From the NCBI GenBank assembly GCA_903930085.1, contig CAIYXD010000181.1:1-26954 (forward strand): a DNA stretch of 26,954 nucleotides, read 5' to 3'. Shown here piece after piece: positions 23,030 to 26,954 of the stretch. How positions within the stretch are numbered: the first letter of the stretch is position 1; every line of letters starts with the position of its first letter. The notes beneath the pieces were generated by a model, which saw only the letters and a list, made by a program, of their open reading frames with translations, searched no databases and was not told the origin of the DNA. Source of the DNA: an uncultured Flavobacteriia bacterium (GTDB lineage: Bacteria; Bacteroidota; Bacteroidia; Flavobacteriales_D; Crocinitomicaceae). Made by a program: the position numbers and the translations under genes.

Positions 23030-24052
23030 TTAAACCGCTATTTTTTTAAGAATTTCACTCGTCTCATCTATTTCTTTCGTTGAAATATCCAAGTGCGTTA
23101 CCATGCGCACCATTCCTTCGCCAAATGCCATACTAAACACTCCTTTATCCTTCAAAAGTTGGATAATTGCATCGCGTTTGCTTGCATCGTTTAAATGTAT
23201 CACTACGATATTTGTTTGCACTGGAACAACATTTTTTACCCAATTCAAATCCAACAGCACCGATTCAAGGTACTTTGCATTTCGGTGATCTTCTGCCAAA
23301 CGTTCGACATTATTTTGCAAAGCAAACAAACCGCCAGCTGCAATAATTCCTGCTTGTCGCATTCCACCACCAAAAACCTTTCTTACTCTGTGTGCTCTCG
23401 TGATAAATTCCTTCGAACCGATTAATAAAGAGCCAACAGGAGCACCAAGTCCTTTGGATAAACACAAGGAAATCGAATCAAATTGCGTAGCATACTTCTT
23501 CGGATCGATTTTGGTTTCCACCAAGGCATTCATCAAACGCGCACCATCCAAATGCAAGGGAAAATTATTTTCCGTGCAAAACGTTCGGATTTTCTTTATT
23601 TCTTCAAAATCATAAATTGCTCCGCCACCACGGTTCGCGGTATCTTCTATACTCACCAACTGTGTCAAGGGAAAATGAACATCCGTCGGATTATTAACCC
23701 ACTTAGAAATAGCATCTTTGGTCAATCTTCCGCGATCTCCTTGGAGTAAACGAACCGAAGCTCCAGAATTTTTAGCGATTCCACCGCCTTCGTACTTGTA
23801 AATATGACTTTCCTCGTGGCAAATTACTTCACCACCGGGCTGCACGTGCACGTTGATTGCAATTTGATTGGTTTGTGTTCCCGAAGAACAAAAAAGTGCG
23901 GCTTCCATACCGAAAAAATCTGCTGCAAATTCCTGCAAGGCATTTACGGTTGGATCTTCCTTAAAAACATCGTCTCCAACGGGTGCCGCAAACATTGCTT
24001 CCCGCATCTCAGCAGAAGGTTTCGTAACTGTATCGCTTCGAAAATCAATCAT
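23030..24052 (-). CDS. ltaE: Low-specificity L-threonine aldolase
   Basis: A 340-residue fold-type I PLP enzyme that cleaves L-threonine or L-allo-threonine to glycine and acetaldehyde. Family signs are the start MIDFRSDTVTKPS, GDDVFKEDPTVNALQ, the cofactor-contacting SSGTQTNQIA, LHLDGARLMNA with D169 binding the PLP ring, and LCLSKGLGAPVGS with K200 forming the Schiff base. VFGGGMRQAGI is also typical. Length is normal. It is the first gene of an operon with a lipoprotein and a small acidic protein downstream and is divergent from the TauE-like exporter. No full TAnnTTTG element is present in the 80-base divergent region. Confidence 0.95.
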   Translation of the reverse strand: MIDFRSDTVTKPSAEMREAMFAAPVGDDVFKEDPTVNALQEFAADFFGMEAALFCSSGTQTNQIAINVHVQPGGEVICHEESHIYKYEGGGIAKNSGASVRLLQGDRGRLTKDAISKWVNNPTDVHFPLTQLVSIEDTANRGGGAIYDFEEIKKIRTFCTENNFPLHLDGARLMNALVETKIDPKKYATQFDSISLCLSKGLGAPVGSLLIGSKEFITRAHRVRKVFGGGMRQAGIIAAGGLFALQNNVERLAEDHRNAKYLESVLLDLNWVKNVVPVQTNIVVIHLNDASKRDAIIQLLKDKGVFSMAFGEGMVRMVTHLDISTKEIDETSEILKKIAV

Positions 24053-24132
24053 AATTTTGAATTTTAGTATGAAATTAACCTTATCCTATCAAAAGCTAGT
24101 TGAATTTTCCGTTTTTTTGTTAAAAAAGAGAT

Positions 24133-24906
24133 ATGGAATACGTATTAGTAGCACTTACCGTTTTACTCGGCGCCGGATTGACTTTTTTTTCCGGATTTGG
24201 ATTGGGCACACTAATGCTTCCCGTCTTTAGTTTATTTTTCCCTTTACCAGTTGCCATCGGAGCAACAGCAATAGTGCATGTTTCGAACAACCTCTTCAAA
24301 TTTGGCTTGGTGTACAAACACATTCACGTTATGACCTTACTTCGCTTTGGAATTCCAGCTTTAGTATGTGCCGTAATTGGCAGTAGTTTACTGGGTTTCA
24401 TCAATAATTCCGGCACAATTTACACCTATTCGATTGGAACGAAACAATTGGAAATGACTTATTTGAAAATGGTAATTGGAACATTGATGGTTTTTTTCGC
24501 TTGGGTGGATTTGAGTCAGAAATTTTCTGGGGTTGCCATCCAAAAAAAATACCTTTCCGTTGGTGGTGCTTTGAGCGGTTTTTTTGGAGGAATTTCCGGA
24601 CACCAAGGCGCTTTTCGTTCCGCTTTTTTAACCAAAGCAGGATTAACAAAAGAACAATTTATAGGAACTTCGAATGTTATTGCGTTGGTGATAGACTTCG
24701 CTCGGATTGGGATTTATGCTAAAACACTGGATTTCGTTGCACTTTCCAATGAGAAACACTTACTTCTCGTAGGAATTGTGTTTGCGTTTATTGGAACGTA
24801 TTTCGGAAAAGAACTGTTGCACAAAACCACCTTGAAAGGAATCCAAAAAACAGTTGGTTTGCTGCTGTTTGTGTTGGGAGGGTTATTTATTTTGGGCTTG
24901 GTTTAG
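24133..24906 (+). CDS. TauE/SafE family (sulfite exporter-like) membrane permease
   Basis: A 257-residue inner-membrane protein with about eight helices and the TauE/SafE duplicated fold. The first half has LGAGLTFFSGFGLGTLMLPV and AIGATAIVHVSNNLFKF. The second has ALSGFFGGISGHQGAFRSAF and GTSNVIALVIDFARIGIY. Members export sulfite, sulfoacetate or other small anions, and the substrate here is unknown. It starts 80 bases from the divergent threonine aldolase gene. A short membrane-like ORF follows 25 bases after its stop. Confidence 0.9.
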   Translation: MEYVLVALTVLLGAGLTFFSGFGLGTLMLPVFSLFFPLPVAIGATAIVHVSNNLFKFGLVYKHIHVMTLLRFGIPALVCAVIGSSLLGFINNSGTIYTYSIGTKQLEMTYLKMVIGTLMVFFAWVDLSQKFSGVAIQKKYLSVGGALSGFFGGISGHQGAFRSAFLTKAGLTKEQFIGTSNVIALVIDFARIGIYAKTLDFVALSNEKHLLLVGIVFAFIGTYFGKELLHKTTLKGIQKTVGLLLFVLGGLFILGLV

Positions 24907-24931
24907 AAAAGTATTCTCTACTACTGATAAA

Positions 24932-25120
24932 ATGAAAATAAGATTGTTTTTAAAACTATGGTGTTTTGGGTTCTTTGCTGTGCATTTTTTTTCGCATATT
25001 ACCTTACCATTAGCAGCTAAAGTAATTGAATACTATTTATTCCCTTGCACCAAATTCCAATCTACCCAAGCATCCATTTGCGCAATTGAATTTGGGCGAA
25101 GAATAATTTCTCGTTGCTGA
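24932..25120 (+). pseudogene. Possible truncated membrane protein gene (5' remnant)
   Basis: An ATG ORF of 62 codons begins 25 bases after the exporter stop. Residues 1-33 (basic start, then LFLKLWCFGFFAVHFFSH and TLPLAAK) look like a genuine N-terminal membrane segment. After about residue 34 the reading frame runs antisense through the end of the thioredoxin-like gene and loses protein-like character. It may be the 5' end of a gene cut off when the downstream block was joined, or a small membrane peptide, or chance. Confidence 0.25.
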
Positions 25121-26427
25121 TTTAGCAAATAAAATGTAGGGGTACCAAAAACATAATAATCCTTTACGGGAACACTTTCCCATTTTTTATAATCGCAATA
25201 AACGAAAAACGGATAGGATTTCACGGCTTGCTCAAAAGCATTGGTATCGGTGTCTAAAGAAATATACACAACCTCAACGCCTAGATTTTTCCATTTTGAA
25301 TAGTGTTGAATTAATGGCGGTAATTCATCGGTACATTTTGGGCACCAACTTGCTCCAAAAACCACCAAGGTATAAGGTGTTTGTATTTGGGAAAGTCTAT
25401 TCAACTGATTTTGTTTTGCGCCATTTACATAGCTCTGTTCTTGAAATGCGATATCAGGGGCAATATTTCCTTTTTTCATGGCGCGGTAACTTTCTAGTTG
25501 CCTGGCTAGATTGCCATCTATGGAGCAGCTTGTTTGGTTCAACACTTTTAAAGCCAGATACTCAGATGCTGGAAACAAACTATGTCTTTCTAACAAATCA
25601 AAAAGATAATTTGTTACTTCATTGAGTTTTGTATCGTCTTTGACCAAATTGACCATCATAGCATCAATTGAGTGTTGCATTTCTATAAACACGGATTCCA
25701 AAGGTTTTCCGCTATTTTCAAGTAACCAAAAATGACTTTCGATGGCATCTTTAAATAAACCACTCTTATAAAGGCGCTTGTCGGTATAATCAATTGTTCT
25801 AAAAGCTTGAATGGTGGCCGGTATTTCCTCTGTGCGATGTTGCGCAACAACCGATACGGAACTTACTAATTTGCGCATCGGTAAAAACCAACGGCAGTAG
25901 CTTTCTTTTGGTAAACTGTTCAAAAAAGTAGCATCCTCGTCATTGATGCGTTTTCTTTCTTGTTGAATCGCTTTATTGGGTGCATTTTTCCCTGCAAACA
26001 AAGCCTCTTGTGTATATATTTTCTCTAAATATTCCCAGGCACTCAGGACTTGTTCCCGTTTAGGATGTTCTTTTGCATACTGCTCAAACCATTGGTTTTC
26101 TTGACCTTTTTTTATGTTAATCGTTTCGATAAAGTTCAAGGACTCCCCAATTATTTCCATATTTTCTCCGCTTAGAATTACAAACAACGGTTTACTGTCA
26201 TTTGAAATGAGGTACCCCATCCCATAGTCTGCTGTGGAATAGGTCAATTTGAAATTGCCTTTTTCGTCTATTGTTGACGAAGAAATTGGATAGGTTTTCA
26301 ATCCGCTGAACCCTTCTAGTTGGATGGGCTGATTGCCTAATTGATTTAAATTTCCCGCAATACTTTGCGCATTCAAAAAAGAATTGTATAACAGTGTTAA
26401 TAATAAAGTTGCTATTGTTTTTTTCAT
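25033..26427 (-). CDS. TlpA-like thiol:disulfide oxidoreductase with DUF4369-like N-terminus
   Basis: A 464-residue exported redox protein. Residues 1-20 are a signal peptide (SFLNA end). Residues 21-105 are a beta-rich domain resembling DUF4369 of Bacteroidota (a remembered resemblance). Residues 110-320 form a long helical middle. The C-terminal thioredoxin fold has the active site WCPKC (C362, C365) in LVVFGASWCPKCTDELPPL and the cis-proline P430 in FGTPTFYLL. CPKC is a less common dipeptide than CPPC, which may tune redox potential. It should reduce or rearrange periplasmic disulfides, with cytochrome maturation or general thiol repair as options. It converges on the exporter side with no visible terminator. 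Confidence 0.9.
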   Translation of the reverse strand: MKKTIATLLLTLLYNSFLNAQSIAGNLNQLGNQPIQLEGFSGLKTYPISSSTIDEKGNFKLTYSTADYGMGYLISNDSKPLFVILSGENMEIIGESLNFIETINIKKGQENQWFEQYAKEHPKREQVLSAWEYLEKIYTQEALFAGKNAPNKAIQQERKRINDEDATFLNSLPKESYCRWFLPMRKLVSSVSVVAQHRTEEIPATIQAFRTIDYTDKRLYKSGLFKDAIESHFWLLENSGKPLESVFIEMQHSIDAMMVNLVKDDTKLNEVTNYLFDLLERHSLFPASEYLALKVLNQTSCSIDGNLARQLESYRAMKKGNIAPDIAFQEQSYVNGAKQNQLNRLSQIQTPYTLVVFGASWCPKCTDELPPLIQHYSKWKNLGVEVVYISLDTDTNAFEQAVKSYPFFVYCDYKKWESVPVKDYYVFGTPTFYLLNQQREIILRPNSIAQMDAWVDWNLVQGNK

Positions 26428-26802
26428 AATTTACATTTGGTGGATTTCATGATTACTATAGATACTTTCCATTCGTTGTTTGTCATTTTAACGTTTAGAT
26501 CTTTCAAAGGAAAACAATATTTTCAACATGGCTACTGCAATTTTTTCTGAAATAAACACTAAAGTCAATTTACCTTTCTAAACATCACCAATAGGAAAAC
26601 CAACGCTGTTTAAATCTTCTCCCATACTTTTGTCGTATTTTGAACTGACTTTATAATTTTTAACCCTTTACACAAATAATATGCTATTTTGGTTATAACT
26701 CTTATTAAAAAGCCTCTCCTTAAAGAGGATGAAGTATTTATTTCTTTTTGCAGAATCAATTTTCTTTACAGTAGTCATTAGAATACATTTAAAAAACCGA
26801 CC

Positions 26803-26829
26803 GCTTTACTGAAACAAGTTCAGTAAAGC
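26803..26829. repeat. Perfect 11-bp hairpin without T tract
   Basis: GCTTTACTGAA (26803-26813) pairs perfectly with TTCAGTAAAGC (26819-26829) around ACAAG. No T run follows on either side, so it is not a normal terminator. It may belong to a mobile or regulatory element that continues beyond the window. Confidence 0.65.
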
Positions 26830-26893
26830 TAAGATATTTGACTTCGCTAATACTAGGCACAGTGTAAAAATTATCAAATCGCTGCGCCAATAT

Positions 26894-26954
26894 CCCTTCG
26901 ACAACCTCAGGGTAAAAATTGTCATTCCTTTAGGCAACGTACGAGGAATCCGTC
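26894..26954. repeat. Dispersed-repeat-like DNA at the window edge
   Basis: CCCTTCGACAACCTCAGGG at 26894-26912 has the form of the CCTTCGACAAGCTCAGG motif often dispersed in bacterial genomes. GTCATTCC and GGAATCC flank CGTACG just after it (26921-26951). I recall such sequences as scattered repeats in this phylum, unchecked here. Confidence 0.4.

Larger units (their letters stand above)
26428..26954. other. 527-base noncoding end of window with hairpins and repeat-like DNA
   Basis: I see no supported gene. A 17-codon ATG ORF at 26528 is too short to call. There is a small CCTCT/AGAGG stem at 26713-26728, a strong 11-bp hairpin at 26803-26829, and repeat-like GC-richer DNA from about 26881 to the edge. 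The 5' part carries the leader of the thioredoxin-like gene. Confidence 0.55.

Noticed and set aside
26432..26439. Plus-strand TACATTTG promoter-like element
   Set aside because: No gene follows on the plus strand within the window, so it is probably chance in AT-rich DNA.
26528..26581. 17-codon ATG ORF in the last spacer
   Set aside because: Too short, with no ribosome site or conservation evidence available.
1..26954. CRISPR array, tRNA or rRNA genes, prophage or defence system
   Set aside because: No spaced repeats, cloverleaf-like sequence, phage gene or nuclease/toxin pair was seen in the window.

Overview
The window is chromosomal DNA from a member of the Bacteroidota, most likely Flavobacteriales and possibly close to Crocinitomicaceae (the rank is an inference). 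The evidence is low GC, A-rich leaders without strong Shine-Dalgarno sites, a short RpoD of 288 residues without region 1.1, TAnnTTTG promoter elements, a GAPDH of about 480 residues with an N-terminal extension, a secreted protein with a type IX secretion C-terminal signal, and a TlpA-type thioredoxin lipid/periplasm protein. About 28 protein genes are supported. I saw no tRNA, rRNA, CRISPR array, prophage or intact insertion sequence.

Layout. 1-3545 (minus) is a tight, overlapping operon: dapF, an unknown 176-residue protein, a GNAT acetyltransferase, mltG and a Tat-exported glycosylasparaginase cut by the window edge. Its theme is the cell envelope. Divergent from it, 3708-7809 (plus) carries a Do/HtrA protease, the primary sigma factor rpoD under a textbook Bacteroidota promoter, and gap. 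Clear intrinsic terminators follow rpoD and gap. 7884-10515 (minus) is a stress-type operon of a secreted helical protein, an ECF sigma factor and a membrane anti-sigma-like protein. A YchJ-like protein and an orphan six-helix histidine kinase (minus) follow at 10639-12322. A PhoD-like phosphatase (plus) and a membrane alkaline-phosphatase-superfamily transferase (minus) then converge and overlap by 24 bases.

15764-17707 (plus) holds a T9SS cargo protein and a MutT-like Nudix hydrolase, followed by 478 bases of noncoding DNA that looks like degraded dispersed repeats. 18186-21384 is a small stress/ribosome neighbourhood: a twin-CBS protein, a bacterial aeRF1-like protein (baeRF3, the Balon superfamily of ribosome hibernation factors), a triple-BON protein facing it across a shared bidirectional terminator, and a CYTH protein. 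21405-24052 (minus) holds a SOUL-family protein and an operon of threonine aldolase, a lipoprotein and a small acidic protein. 24133-24906 is a TauE/SafE exporter. A short membrane-like ORF that may be a truncated gene runs into a convergent TlpA-like thioredoxin gene (25033-26427). The last 527 bases are noncoding and contain hairpins and a dispersed-repeat-like motif.

Most genes are ordinary housekeeping or envelope genes. The most interesting points are the Balon-superfamily protein in its stress neighbourhood, the ECF operon led by a secreted protein with a DUF2723-like tail, the unknown gene locked between dapF and a GNAT gene, 21-base-phased direct repeats upstream of the orphan kinase, and several unexplained palindromic intergenic elements.
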